This document shows positions 50,922 through 59,795 of a stretch of 64,000 nucleotides of DNA, one piece after another. The notes under the pieces are model-generated. The model did no database searches, was not told the DNA's origin, and saw only the letters and a program-made list of their open reading frames with translations. The stretch's first letter is position 1. Each line of letters starts with the position of its first letter. Position numbers and translations under genes: made by a program. The stretch comes from Acrocarpospora catenulata (GTDB lineage Bacteria; Actinomycetota; Actinomycetes; Streptosporangiales; Streptosporangiaceae), in contig NZ_JAHCST010000013.1 of NCBI RefSeq assembly GCF_018476525.1, positions 1 through 64,000 on the forward strand. Reading direction: 5' to 3'.

Positions 50922-52079
50922 ATGGAGAGTGAGTACGATCATGTTTTAGAACTGTGTACTCTGAAACGGTTTGATCAGGCTCGCACCCGGCTGAACCACC
51001 TGATAGCGGAGCATCCACACGATCCCGGTCCCATCCTTGTCTTGGCCCACGTCCACATCCTTGAGGGCAGTCCTCACGCCGCCCGCGAGGCAATCGACCG
51101 GGCGATGATCGTCACCCCGGACCTCCAAGCACGCGAACTCGTCTTAGCCAGCAGGCTGTTCCGTCTCCTCGGTGACGTCACCCAGGCGATCTCCCACGGT
51201 CGGCGCGCGGTTGAGATCGATCCCGACCTCTGGATGGCCCACGAAGCATTGGCCGACGCGTACGCCGCAGACCCCAAGCGCAACCTGCTGCTCGAGGCCG
51301 ACTACCACGCCGCGAAGGCGGCCGAGCTGGCGGCCGGGGAACCGGAAACCCAGCCGACGCCCGAGGAACAGGTGGAGAGGCGTTCCTCCTGGACCTCGAT
51401 CCGCCCAGGGGTGCTCCTGGTGGTGAGCATCCTCTGCTTGATGTTCGGGGCCACCATCCTGAAATGGCTGGGCCGCAGGATCGAGGACCTGCTGGAAGTC
51501 GACCGACCTCAGGACGAGTTCCCCCTGGTGGGAGTCCTGATCGTCCTCGCGGTGGGCGTGGCCGGATGGGGGATCTACCGGGCGATCAGGATCTGGCGCG
51601 GCGGCGACAGGATCGGCCCCGCCATCCAGCGTCGGCGGGCCGTGTCCCGCGAACTCCATGTCACACTCCCCGACAAGCTCGCCGTCTCGGCGACGAGTTT
51701 CGCGGGCTGGCTCTGCTTCTTGCCGCTCCTCGTCACGGTGTGGCTCGGCATTGCCGTGCTGGATGAAAAAGTACCGCCCAGTCCTGGGGCGGTGGCCGTC
51801 GCGGCCGCCGTCGTCGCCGTGCTGAGCCTGCTGCTGTGGCCGGCCCTGCGCTGGTGGCTCGGCCCCGGACAGCCCCGGCGGTTCCTCACCGCCAGCCTGA
51901 CGCTGTGCATCTACCTGCTGATCACCGGCGGCCTCATGGCGACCTCCATCATCATGGCGGCCGTTCAGGTTACGGATGAACGCGCCTGGATCACGGTCAC
52001 CGTCCTCCATTTCGCCTGGATGCTGGCGGTCTTTGTGCCGATCATCAAGGTAAGCAACATGGGTCGCATTCCGGGCTAG
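50922..52079 (+). CDS. TPR-containing membrane protein
   Basis: This 385-residue protein has about three TPR units in residues 1-130 (EYDHVLELCTLKRFDQARTR, PILVLAHVHILEGSPHAARE, RLLGDVTQAISHGRRAVEID, DLWMAHEALADAYAADPKRN). A polar linker follows, then about six membrane helices (GVLLVVSILCLMFGATILKW, LVGVLIVLAVGVAGWGIYRA, SLTLCIYLLITGGLMATSII and others). The TPRs face the cytoplasm if the N-terminus is inside. GGAG precedes the ATG. Function unknown; a scaffold role is inferred. Confidence 0.8.
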   Translation: MESEYDHVLELCTLKRFDQARTRLNHLIAEHPHDPGPILVLAHVHILEGSPHAAREAIDRAMIVTPDLQARELVLASRLFRLLGDVTQAISHGRRAVEIDPDLWMAHEALADAYAADPKRNLLLEADYHAAKAAELAAGEPETQPTPEEQVERRSSWTSIRPGVLLVVSILCLMFGATILKWLGRRIEDLLEVDRPQDEFPLVGVLIVLAVGVAGWGIYRAIRIWRGGDRIGPAIQRRRAVSRELHVTLPDKLAVSATSFAGWLCFLPLLVTVWLGIAVLDEKVPPSPGAVAVAAAVVAVLSLLLWPALRWWLGPGQPRRFLTASLTLCIYLLITGGLMATSIIMAAVQVTDERAWITVTVLHFAWMLAVFVPIIKVSNMGRIPG

Positions 52080-52300
52080 TGCCGTAATCGGTCGCCTCGA
52101 GGATTCTCCAGCCGACCACGATGTCCGGATCAGACCGGCTGACACGTTCGGCTCCGGCCCACTCGGCCAGGTCTTCACAGCACTGGGACTCTCCGCCACG
52201 ATCTGTTCGACGGAGTCCTGCCTGGCGGAGTCCTTGGGCGGCGATCAGCCAGGTGCGCTCGGCTCCCGCGGTGTCGCGACCACGACCAACCAGTAACCCG
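52080..52300 (-). other. possible gene relic
   Basis: The minus strand is open and reads ERTWLIAAQGLRQAGLRRTD, CCEDLAEWAGAERVSRSDPD and IVVGWRILEATDYG. The composition is protein-like, but there is no proper start and I cannot assign a family. It occupies most of the space before the RCC1 gene. Confidence 0.25.
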
Positions 52301-52391
52301 CGCAATCCCGTGGTGAGTGGACCTCGTCCCGGCCTCTCCGCCTCCGTTTCCCTGGAGGTGAAGACATACGACCGAAACACGGAGAGGCTTC

Positions 52392-53810
52392 ATGAAGTTC
52401 TTACGTGCCGTGATCGCGTTCGCGGTCACGGCGACACTGTTCGTACCGATGAGCCCGGCGCGGGCCGATCTGATCGCGCCGCAGACCCACTCCTGGGGAG
52501 CCAACGGGCAGGCCAGCCTGGGTGCCGGTTTCTCCTCTCCCCCGCACGACCCGGTCCAGGTCATCGGGGGTGAGACATACACCAAGGTCGCCACAGGCGT
52601 GAACTACACCGTGGCTCTCGACCGAGACGGCCGCGTGTGGCACTGGGGCAAGTTCTTCACGCACACCGCCCCGGGCTCGGTGATCATCTTCACTCCGCAG
52701 CGGTTCGGCGAGCTGGACAACGTGGTCGACATCGCGGCCGGGGAGAGCTTCGGCGTGGCGCTGCGGTCCGATGGCACCGTCTGGACCTGGGGGGAGAACG
52801 ACACGGGTCAGCTCGGCCTCGGAACCAGTTCCCGGCGGATCGCCCCGACTCAGGTGACGAGCCTGCCGCCGATCACCAAGGTGTTCGCCTCCAGCAAGCA
52901 CGCCTTCGCCATCGACCATGGCGGCCGGACGTGGGCGTGGGGGCGTAACACCAACGGGCAGCTGGGCGACGGCACCACCATCACCCGGTGGTATCCGGTG
53001 GCGATCATCCAGGGCGGTATCACCGCCATCGCCGCCGGCGAGTTCCACACGGTGGCCTTGGCCGGCGGCACGGCGGAGCTGTTCTCCTGGGGCCGGAACA
53101 TCAGCGGCGAGCTGGGTGACGGCACCAAGACGCAGCGGACCCGGCCGGTGAAGGTGCTGGGCAACCTCTACGGTGTGACGGCCATCGCGGCAGGCGGCCA
53201 GCACAGTCTGGCGCTGCTGTCCAGCGGCCATGTGATGGGCTGGGGGTCGAACGCGTCCTACCAGCTCAACACGTGGAGCGTCCAGGAGAGCCTGTCCCCC
53301 CGCTGGATGTACGAACTCGCCGACGTCGACGCCATCGCGGCATCGACCCAGAGCAGCTTCGCCATCAGGAACGGGAGGATCTACTCCCTGGGCAACGCGA
53401 CGTACTGCATGCTCGGCTCGTGCGCCATCACGCAGCAGCAGATGTCGCCGTTCCTCGTCCCGGGACTGACCGGCGTGCAGGCGATCTCGGCGTCACCGCT
53501 CGGCGTGTTCGTGCTCCGCGACGCGGCGGTCTCCGCCGGAATCGTGGCGGAGCGCACCGACGTACGGCTCAACGATTCGGTGCTGGTCACCAACAACACC
53601 GCCGAGGAGCGGACGTTCACGGTGAGCGGACTGCCGGACGGCGTGAAGGCGACGGTCGATCCGGCGGTCGTCCCCTCCAAGGGCGACACGAAGATCACCC
53701 TGACCGGTGACAGCCGGACGGAGGGAGCAGTCCCGATCAGAGTGGACGCGTCGGTGGAGAAGGATCCTGACCGGACCGAATCCCTGTCGCTCCTGCTCAC
53801 CCTGTCCTGA
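52392..53810 (+). CDS. secreted RCC1-repeat protein
   Basis: This 472-residue protein has a Sec signal (cleavage near ARA, residue 25), then a seven-bladed RCC1-type propeller (about 28-370): THSWGANGQASLGAGFSS, GTVWTWGENDTGQLGLGTSS, RTWAWGRNTNGQLGDGTTIT, ELFSWGRNISGELGDGTKTQ and HVMGWGSNASYQL. A C-terminal Ig-like domain follows (NTAEERTFTVSGLPDGVKAT). It should be extracellular; the ligand is unknown. GGAGAGG precedes the ATG. Its stop is followed two bases later by a long terminator hairpin. Confidence 0.88.
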   Translation: MKFLRAVIAFAVTATLFVPMSPARADLIAPQTHSWGANGQASLGAGFSSPPHDPVQVIGGETYTKVATGVNYTVALDRDGRVWHWGKFFTHTAPGSVIIFTPQRFGELDNVVDIAAGESFGVALRSDGTVWTWGENDTGQLGLGTSSRRIAPTQVTSLPPITKVFASSKHAFAIDHGGRTWAWGRNTNGQLGDGTTITRWYPVAIIQGGITAIAAGEFHTVALAGGTAELFSWGRNISGELGDGTKTQRTRPVKVLGNLYGVTAIAAGGQHSLALLSSGHVMGWGSNASYQLNTWSVQESLSPRWMYELADVDAIAASTQSSFAIRNGRIYSLGNATYCMLGSCAITQQQMSPFLVPGLTGVQAISASPLGVFVLRDAAVSAGIVAERTDVRLNDSVLVTNNTAEERTFTVSGLPDGVKATVDPAVVPSKGDTKITLTGDSRTEGAVPIRVDASVEKDPDRTESLSLLLTLS

Positions 53811-53812
53811 CC

Positions 53813-53846
53813 GACGGTTCCTGGCGCGGCCGCGCCAGGAACCGTC
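53813..53846. terminator. 17-bp perfect bidirectional terminator
   Basis: Bases 53813-53829 pair perfectly with 53830-53846 (core GGCGCGGCCGCGCC). It separates the convergent RCC1 and metal-sensor genes, and its right arm overlaps two bases of the sensor's stop codon. Confidence 0.8.
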
Positions 53847-54201
53847 ATACGGAGGAGGAAACCGGAGAGGAGTCCGGTTCGCCGCGGTCGATGTGGTCGG
53901 CGTGGAAGAGGCCTTCGGCCAGCAGGCGGCGTACGTGCTCGTCGGCGGCGCGGTAGTACACGAAGGTGCCCTCGCGGCGGCCCTTGACCAGCCCGGCCAG
54001 GCGGAGTTTGGCCAGGTGCTGGCTGACGGCGGTCGGCGCGGCCCCGGCGAGCTCGGCCAGGCAGGCCACCGATGACTCGCCCTGCAGCAGCGCCCACAAG
54101 ATCTTGATGCGGGTGGGGTCGGACAGCAGCCGGAACGACTCGGCGGCCAGGTGCACCTGTTCCTCGTTCGGCATCTCGAAGTCGGGTAGCGAGGTGTGCA
54201 T
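53845..54201 (-). CDS. ArsR/SmtB family metal sensor
   Basis: This 118-residue winged-helix repressor has AAESFRLLSDPTRIKILWAL, an ELAGAAPTAVSQHLAKLRLA recognition helix and GRREGTFVYYRAADEHVRRL. The last stretch holds D/H residues of the alpha-5 metal site of SmtB/NmtR/KmtR sensors (ADEHVRRLLAEGLFHADHID). Sensors of this type bind Zn, Ni or Co and release the DNA. It is divergent from a P1B-4 ATPase, so it probably represses that exporter. The ATG at 54201 is chosen; the long open frame upstream is a shadow of the ATPase. Confidence 0.85.
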   Translation of the reverse strand: MHTSLPDFEMPNEEQVHLAAESFRLLSDPTRIKILWALLQGESSVACLAELAGAAPTAVSQHLAKLRLAGLVKGRREGTFVYYRAADEHVRRLLAEGLFHADHIDRGEPDSSPVSSSV

Positions 54202-54210
54202 GCCGCCAGC

Positions 54211-54264
54211 GTACCTGCGGAGTTCACTGCTTGCATACCTACGTGAGTGCGCAGGTACGATGCA
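54211..54264 (+). promoter_or_regulatory. operator region between the metal sensor and the ATPase
   Basis: GTACCTGCG (54211-54219) and CGCAGGTAC (54250-54258) are perfect 9-base inverted arms. A second, overlapping pair is TGCATACCT (54232-54240) and AGGTACGATGCA (54253-54264). Alternating use of AGGTA half-sites could allow two dimers to bind across the 69-base divergent space. Confidence 0.55.
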
Positions 54265-54270
54265 ACTGTG

Positions 54271-56256
54271 GTGACTGAACTGAGAACGCCTCCCGCCCGG
54301 CAGGCCACGGCCCCACCCGGGCGCCCCCCATCGTGGTGGCGGTCGGGGGCCGGGTCTCTGCCCGAAGTGCGCTGGGCGATCGCGGCGACCGCGCTGTTCG
54401 CCGCGGGCGGTGCCGTCCAGCTGGCCGGCGCCCCCGCCTGGCTGTGGTGGGGGCTCTACCTGGCCTGCTACGCCGCCGGCGGCTGGGAACCCGCCTTGTC
54501 CGGGCTGCGCGCGTTGCGCGAGCGGACGCTGGACGTCGACCTGCTCATGATCGTGGCGGCGATCGGCGCCGCCACGATCGGGCAGGTCTTCGACGGCGCC
54601 CTCCTCATCGTGATCTTCGCCACCTCCGGCGCGCTGGAGGCCGTGGCCACCAAACGCACCGAGGACTCCGTACGCGGCCTGCTCGACCTGGCCCCCGACC
54701 GGGCCACCCGGATAAACGAGGCGGGCGAGGAGGAAGTGGTCGAGGCCGCCACGCTCGCCGTCGGCGAGGTGATCCTGGTACGCCCCGGGGAGCGGATCGG
54801 CGCCGACGGCCAGGTGGTCACCGGGACCAGCGACGTCGACCAGGCCTCCATCACCGGCGAGAGCATGCCGGCGGACAAACAGCCCGGCGACGAGGTCTTC
54901 GCCGGCACCCTCAACGGCACCGGCGCCCTGCGCGTCCGCGTCACCCGCCCCGCCGCCGAGACGGTGATCGCCCGGATCGTGGCCATGGTCGAACAGGCCA
55001 GCGCTACCAAGGCACGCACCCAGCTGTTCATCGAGAAGGTCGAGCAGCGCTACTCGGTGGCCATGGTCGCCGCCACCGTGGCACTGTTCGCCATCCCGCT
55101 CGCGCTGGGCCAGGACCTGCAGGACAGCCTGCTGCGCGCGATGACCTTCATGATCGTCGCATCGCCGTGCGCCATCGTGCTGGCCACCATGCCGCCGCTG
55201 CTGGCCGCCATCGCCACCGCCGGACGCCACGGCGTCCTGGTCAAGTCCGCCGTCGTGATGGAACACCTCGCCGACGTCACCACCGTGGCCTTCGACAAGA
55301 CCGGCACCCTCACCGAGGGCCGACCCCACCTGGCCGAGATCCGCCCCCTCCCCGGCCAGGCCACCGAGCGGGACGAGCTGCTCGCGCTGGCCGCCGCCGC
55401 CGAGAACGGCTCAGAACACCCCCTGGGCCGGACGATCGTCGCCGCGGCCCGCCAGGCCGGCCTGCCGGTGCCCGCGGCCACCGAGTTCACCGCCCTGCCC
55501 GGACGTGGCGTACGCGCCCGCGTCAACGGGCGCCTGGTCGAGGTCGGCAGCCCCGCCCACCTGATCCCCGAGGGAACCGCGGCCCGTGACGTGGTGGCCG
55601 AACACGAAGACGGCGGGCACAGCGCCGTGGTGATGCTGCTGGACGGCCACCCCGCCGCGGTGCTGGCCCTGGCCGACCGCGTACGGACCGGCGCGGCCGA
55701 GGCCGTGACCCGGCTGACGACCCTGACCGGCACCACGCCGGTGCTCCTGACCGGCGACAACCCACGGGCGGCGAGCAGGCTGGCCGGCCAGGTCGGCATC
55801 ACCCAGGTGCGCGCCGGCCTGCTGCCCGCCGACAAGGTGAGCGCGGTGCGTGAACTTCAGGACGGCGGCGCCCGGGTGGCGCTGGTGGGCGACGGGGTCA
55901 ACGACGCCCCCGCCCTGGCCACGGCCCAGGCCGGGATCGCGATGGGCCGCGCCGGTTCCGACCTGGCCCTGGACACCGCCGACGCGGTCATCACGCGCGA
56001 CGAGCTGGCCACCGTGCCCGCGATGATCGCCCTGGCCCGGCGCGCCCGCCGCCTGGTGATCGCCAACCTCGTCATCGCCGCGACCTTCATCATCGTGCTG
56101 GCCGCCTGGGACCTGTTCGGCGAGTTGCCGCTGCCGCTCGGCGTGGCCGGCCACGAGGGCTCCACCGTCATCGTCGGCCTCAACGGCCTGCGCCTGCTCC
56201 GCAACGCCACCTGGCGACGCGCCGCTACCCCGACCACAGGAGCGGCCTCACCCTGA
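54271..56256 (+). CDS. P1B-4-type heavy-metal ATPase (cobalt/iron-type exporter)
   Basis: This roughly 661-residue heavy-metal P-type ATPase has the membrane metal motif SPC near residue 298 (MIVASPCAIVLATMPP). Phosphorylation motif DKTGTLTEG is near 341, ENGSEHPLGRTI is the HP nucleotide motif, and GDGVNDAPALATAQAG is the hinge. The last helix carries HEGST near 628. SPC plus HEG(G/S)T marks subgroup P1B-4, known for Co, Fe or Ni export (CtpD, CtpJ, CoaT). No N-terminal metal-binding domain is present, also typical. Either of two tandem GTG codons could start it. The divergent ArsR/SmtB gene is the expected regulator, as with NmtR and CtpJ in mycobacteria. Confidence 0.9.
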   Translation: MTELRTPPARQATAPPGRPPSWWRSGAGSLPEVRWAIAATALFAAGGAVQLAGAPAWLWWGLYLACYAAGGWEPALSGLRALRERTLDVDLLMIVAAIGAATIGQVFDGALLIVIFATSGALEAVATKRTEDSVRGLLDLAPDRATRINEAGEEEVVEAATLAVGEVILVRPGERIGADGQVVTGTSDVDQASITGESMPADKQPGDEVFAGTLNGTGALRVRVTRPAAETVIARIVAMVEQASATKARTQLFIEKVEQRYSVAMVAATVALFAIPLALGQDLQDSLLRAMTFMIVASPCAIVLATMPPLLAAIATAGRHGVLVKSAVVMEHLADVTTVAFDKTGTLTEGRPHLAEIRPLPGQATERDELLALAAAAENGSEHPLGRTIVAAARQAGLPVPAATEFTALPGRGVRARVNGRLVEVGSPAHLIPEGTAARDVVAEHEDGGHSAVVMLLDGHPAAVLALADRVRTGAAEAVTRLTTLTGTTPVLLTGDNPRAASRLAGQVGITQVRAGLLPADKVSAVRELQDGGARVALVGDGVNDAPALATAQAGIAMGRAGSDLALDTADAVITRDELATVPAMIALARRARRLVIANLVIAATFIIVLAAWDLFGELPLPLGVAGHEGSTVIVGLNGLRLLRNATWRRAATPTTGAASP

Positions 56257-56288
56257 TCCTCACCAACTGCCCATGCGGGCTTGAACCT

Positions 56289-56876
56289 TTACTCCGTCGC
56301 CTGCACCGCGCCCGGCGCCCGGCGCGTTGCGGGCACATCGACGCGCAGGCCGCCAAGCGCGACATCGAGCAGCAGCGGACCGTCCCCGGGAGCGCCGAGC
56401 CGCACCGCGTGCTCCAGTCCGCACACGAGCCGTTGGAGCTGTTCGGTGGTCACATCGGAGCGGACGGCGCCTTCCCGCTGTGCTCGGGTGAGTATCTGGG
56501 CATGCGCGGCATCGACCTCGGCCCGCAGCGCACGACTCTCCTCGCCGAGTGTCTCGGGGGCGACGATCAGGGTCTGGAGACCGCCGTCCTGAAGCTGGAG
56601 CTCAAGCGCCCCCTCAAGTGAACGCCGCAAGGCCACGTACGGATCGGGCTCTCTTGACGCCGACTCGGCCAGGTCACGCAGGTGACGGAGCGTTTCGATG
56701 CTCAGCGCCTCGACGAGCGCCTGCACGGTCGGAAAATGGCGGTACACCGTCCCCACACCGACTCCCGCGGCGCGGGCCACCTCGTTCAGCCGTAGGTCGC
56801 CGACCTCCCGTCCCCGGGCGGCCGCCAGGATGCGCTCACGACTGCGCAAGGCGTCGGCGCGAACTGCGGGTGTCAT
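56289..56876 (-). CDS. TetR family regulator
   Basis: This 195-residue repressor has an N-terminal HTH (RSRERILAAARGREVGDLRL, NEVARAAGVGVGTVYRHFPT) and a helical ligand domain. GGAGG precedes the ATG. It is divergent from the SDR gene; two copies of a 13-base palindrome lie between them, so it most likely represses both. The ligand is unknown, perhaps the SDR's substrate. Confidence 0.9.
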   Translation of the reverse strand: MTPAVRADALRSRERILAAARGREVGDLRLNEVARAAGVGVGTVYRHFPTVQALVEALSIETLRHLRDLAESASREPDPYVALRRSLEGALELQLQDGGLQTLIVAPETLGEESRALRAEVDAAHAQILTRAQREGAVRSDVTTEQLQRLVCGLEHAVRLGAPGDGPLLLDVALGGLRVDVPATRRAPGAVQATE

Positions 56877-56896
56877 GCCTCCATGTTAACCGAATT

Positions 56897-56943
56897 GGAT
56901 GAGTCATCCGTTTTGCTGTACCTTAAAAACGGATAGGTCATCC
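56897..56943. promoter_or_regulatory. twin TetR operators
   Basis: GGATGAGTCATCC (56897-56909) and GGATAGGTCATCC (56931-56943) are near-identical 13-base palindromic sites 34 bases apart, in the space between the TetR and SDR genes. The first is 20 bases from the TetR start; the second is 19 from the chosen SDR start. Both would be covered by the repressor. Confidence 0.75.
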
Positions 56944-56962
56944 GGTTTCGATGGGAGACGGC

Positions 56963-57889
56963 ATGCTCTGGGACCCACTCCACCTTCCCGACCTGCAGGG
57001 CCGCACGTACGCGGTCACGGGGTCGACCGCAGGCATCGGATACTTCGCCGCCGAGCAGCTGGCCGCCGCCGGCGCACACGTCGTGCTGGTCGCGCGCAAC
57101 CCGGCCAAGCTGGCGAAGGCACGGGCGTCACTCGCCGCGTACGCCCCGAAGGGCAGCAGCAGCGAGGTTGTCGCAGATCTCGCGGATCTCGCCGCTGTGC
57201 GCCGCGGGGCCGAGGAGCTCGCGGCCCTCCCCCGGCTCGACGGCATCCTGCTCAACGGCGGCTCGATGGATCGCCGGAGCACCGCCTCCACGACCGACGG
57301 CCATCCCGTGCTTCTCGGCACGCACGTGCTGGCCTCGATGGCGCTCATCGCCGGGGTGCTGCCCGCGCTCGCGACCACCGGCACCCATGCCGTACCCGCC
57401 CGTATCGTGCACACCTCGACCGGCTTCGTGCGGATGTTCCCGCAACGGGTGGACGACCTGACGGGCACCTCCCGCGAGTGGGTCTTCACCTATACGAAGG
57501 CGAAGACCCTCGTCGAAATCGTCGCGTACGAACTCGACCGCCGACTGCGCGAGAACGGGATGCCGGTGCTCTCGCTGCTGTCGCGACCCGGTGTAGGCGT
57601 CGACGGCCGGACGCCGTGCCGCGCCGGGGTCCACGACGAGACCACCGCACAGCGCCGACACTTACTGGCACCGTGGGCACAGGGGAAGGACACCGCCGCG
57701 TGGTCCGCTGTGCGGGCGCTCGTCGATCCGGGGGCGCACGGCGGCGACTACTTCACCCCGAGCGGCTCATTTCGCGGCGCGCCGGTGCTGGAGCAGAAGC
57801 GAGCGCCCTCGACATCTCTCAGCGCCGCCGAGACGACACGGGTCTGGGATGAGCTCTCCCGGCTCGCCGGTGTTCGCATGCCCGTCTGA
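56963..57889 (+). CDS. short-chain dehydrogenase/reductase
   Basis: This 308-residue Rossmann enzyme has cofactor loop VTGSTAGIGYFAAEQLAAAG, DLADLAAVRRGAEEL (DxxD region), LNGGS in place of NNAG, a Ser in VHTSTGF and the catalytic YTKAK. The Arg after the second strand (VLVARNPAKL) suggests NADP use. It resembles retinol-dehydrogenase-type SDRs. The ATG at 56963 follows GGGAG with good spacing and fits family N-termini; an in-frame ATG at 56951 lacks such a site. It is paired with the divergent TetR gene. Confidence 0.87.
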   Translation: MLWDPLHLPDLQGRTYAVTGSTAGIGYFAAEQLAAAGAHVVLVARNPAKLAKARASLAAYAPKGSSSEVVADLADLAAVRRGAEELAALPRLDGILLNGGSMDRRSTASTTDGHPVLLGTHVLASMALIAGVLPALATTGTHAVPARIVHTSTGFVRMFPQRVDDLTGTSREWVFTYTKAKTLVEIVAYELDRRLRENGMPVLSLLSRPGVGVDGRTPCRAGVHDETTAQRRHLLAPWAQGKDTAAWSAVRALVDPGAHGGDYFTPSGSFRGAPVLEQKRAPSTSLSAAETTRVWDELSRLAGVRMPV

Positions 57890-57990
57890 GCGATGAGGTC
57901 GTCCGCATCACGGTCCTGCCGTTCTGGAGGCCCAAGCGGACACACGTGACTTTTAATCCTTTTTTCAGCTTGCACTTGTACGTTGAAGCG

Positions 57991-58788
57991 GTGGAACGCG
58001 GGCCCGAGAGGGCGGACGCTGATGGATCGCGGCAGGTCAAGGCCGGAGTTCCGGGTCGCCTGCTGATCGGTGGCGGGGTGGGTGCGGTCGCCTTGTTGGT
58101 GGTGCTCGCATTCCTGCTCGGCAGGACGACCGGCACGCAGGACGCGCCGTCACGCAGCCCGAGTCCCACCCCGACGGCGACCACCAGTCCCACGGTGTCG
58201 GAGATCTTCCAGCAGGTCGGGCCCTCCGTGGTCGTCATACGCACGGACGACGCGATCGGCACGGGCGTGATCGCAGCGGACAACGGGACCATCGTGACCG
58301 CGAACCACGTCATCGCCGGCGCCAAGGCCATCAGCGTCACCTTCTCGGACGGCACCAAGGCGCGGGCACGGGTCACATCGGCCGATCCCGGTCAGGACAT
58401 CGCGCTACTCATGCCGGCGTCCCTGCCCGAGGTCCTCGTTCCAGCGATTCTAGGCGGCGGCGGGGAGGTGGGCGCCCCCGTCGTCGCCATCGGCAATCCG
58501 CTGGGGCTGACCTTCAGCGTCTCCTCCGGCGTCATCTCGGGCTTGAACCGGACGTCGGAATCCGACGACGGCGATCTGGAGGGGCTCATCCAGTTCGACG
58601 CCTCCGTCAACCCGGGCAGCTCGGGCGGCCCCCTTCTCGACGCGCAAGGGCTCGTCATCGGCATCGTCGTCTCGATCGCCGATCCGGGCAAAGACGAGGC
58701 TTTCGCCGGTATCGCCTTCGCGGTGCCCATCGGTACGGCTCTGTCCGGAGGAGACGGCGACGGCGACGGAAACGGACCCCTGATCTGA
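57991..58788 (+). CDS. membrane-anchored HtrA-like serine protease without PDZ
   Basis: This 265-residue protein has a basic N-terminus, one membrane helix (LLIGGGVGAVALLVVLAFLL), a Pro/Ser/Thr linker, and a trypsin-fold S1C domain with His near 106 (TANHVIAG), Asp near 136 (DPGQDIALL) and Ser near 211 (NPGSSGGPLLD). The usual PDZ domain is replaced by a short Gly/Asp-rich tail. The protease should act outside the membrane. It lies 19 bases before the MoxR gene on the same strand, so the two may be co-transcribed. The GTG at 57991 is chosen; an upstream GTG is less likely. Confidence 0.85.
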   Translation: MERGPERADADGSRQVKAGVPGRLLIGGGVGAVALLVVLAFLLGRTTGTQDAPSRSPSPTPTATTSPTVSEIFQQVGPSVVVIRTDDAIGTGVIAADNGTIVTANHVIAGAKAISVTFSDGTKARARVTSADPGQDIALLMPASLPEVLVPAILGGGGEVGAPVVAIGNPLGLTFSVSSGVISGLNRTSESDDGDLEGLIQFDASVNPGSSGGPLLDAQGLVIGIVVSIADPGKDEAFAGIAFAVPIGTALSGGDGDGDGNGPLI

Positions 58789-58807
58789 GCGACGAAGGAA
58801 TCCCCCG

Positions 58808-59791
58808 ATGACCTCTCCCGCGAAGTCCACCCACCCGCTCGAACGTGCGCTGTTCGAGGTCAAACGTACGATCGTCGGCCAGGATGTGCTGCTGGAACGC
58901 ATGGCCGTCGCCCTGCTCTCCGGCGGTCATCTGCTCGTCGAAGGCGTGCCCGGCCTGGCCAAGACGCTCGCCGTCAAATCGCTCGCCGCCGCGATAACCG
59001 GGCAGTTCCAGCGGATCCAGTTCACTCCCGACCTCGTCCCCGCCGACCTCATCGGCACCCGGATCTACCATCAGCACTCCGGCGAGTTCCGTACCGAGCT
59101 GGGGCCGGTCTTCGCGAACCTGCTGCTGGCCGATGAGATCAACCGCGCTCCGGCCAAGGTGCAGAGCGCGCTGCTTGAGGTGATGCAGGAGCACCAGGTC
59201 ACCATCGGCCGCGAGACGTTCCGGGTGCCCGAGCCGTTCCTGGTCATGGCGACCGAGAACCCGATCGAGTCGGAGGGCACCTATCCGCTGCCCGAGGCGC
59301 AGGTGGACCGGTTCATGATGAAGGTCCTCGTCGACTACCCCGGCGGCGCCGAGGAGCACGCGATCGTCGACCGCGCGCTCCGTCCGCCGGAGCCGACGCA
59401 GGCGATGCTCACCACCGACGATCTGATCGGGATGCAGGCACGCGTGCGGGAGGTGTACGTCGACCCCTCCATCGTCGACTACGCCGTGCGCCTGGTCACC
59501 GTGACCCGCGCCCTGGGCAACGCCGGGCTCGGCCGGCTGGAACGGTACGTCAACTACGGCGCCAGTCCCCGCGCCTCGATCGCGCTCGTGATCGGCGCAC
59601 GCGCCCTGGCGTTCCTCCGCGGCCGCGGTTACGTGCTCCCCCACGACGTCATCGAACTCGCCCTCGACGTGCTGCGCCATCGGATCGTGCTCTCCTACGA
59701 GGCCCTCGCCGACGACGTCGACGCCGACACGATCGTGACGAGCGTGCTCGGGGCCGTACGCGCACCCGATGCCGTCCTCCAGGACCGCTGA
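58808..59791 (+). CDS. MoxR family AAA ATPase
   Basis: This 327-residue ATPase has Walker A VEGVPGLAKTLAVKSLA, Walker B NLLLADEINRAPAKVQSALL, the sensor MATENPIESEGTYPLPEAQV and the C-terminal lid (GASPRASIALVIGARALAFL). MoxR proteins act as chaperones with VWA-domain partners. A DUF58 gene and two VWA genes follow, the usual partner set. GAAGGAATC precedes the ATG. Confidence 0.92.
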   Translation: MTSPAKSTHPLERALFEVKRTIVGQDVLLERMAVALLSGGHLLVEGVPGLAKTLAVKSLAAAITGQFQRIQFTPDLVPADLIGTRIYHQHSGEFRTELGPVFANLLLADEINRAPAKVQSALLEVMQEHQVTIGRETFRVPEPFLVMATENPIESEGTYPLPEAQVDRFMMKVLVDYPGGAEEHAIVDRALRPPEPTQAMLTTDDLIGMQARVREVYVDPSIVDYAVRLVTVTRALGNAGLGRLERYVNYGASPRASIALVIGARALAFLRGRGYVLPHDVIELALDVLRHRIVLSYEALADDVDADTIVTSVLGAVRAPDAVLQDR

Positions 59792-59795
59792 TCCG

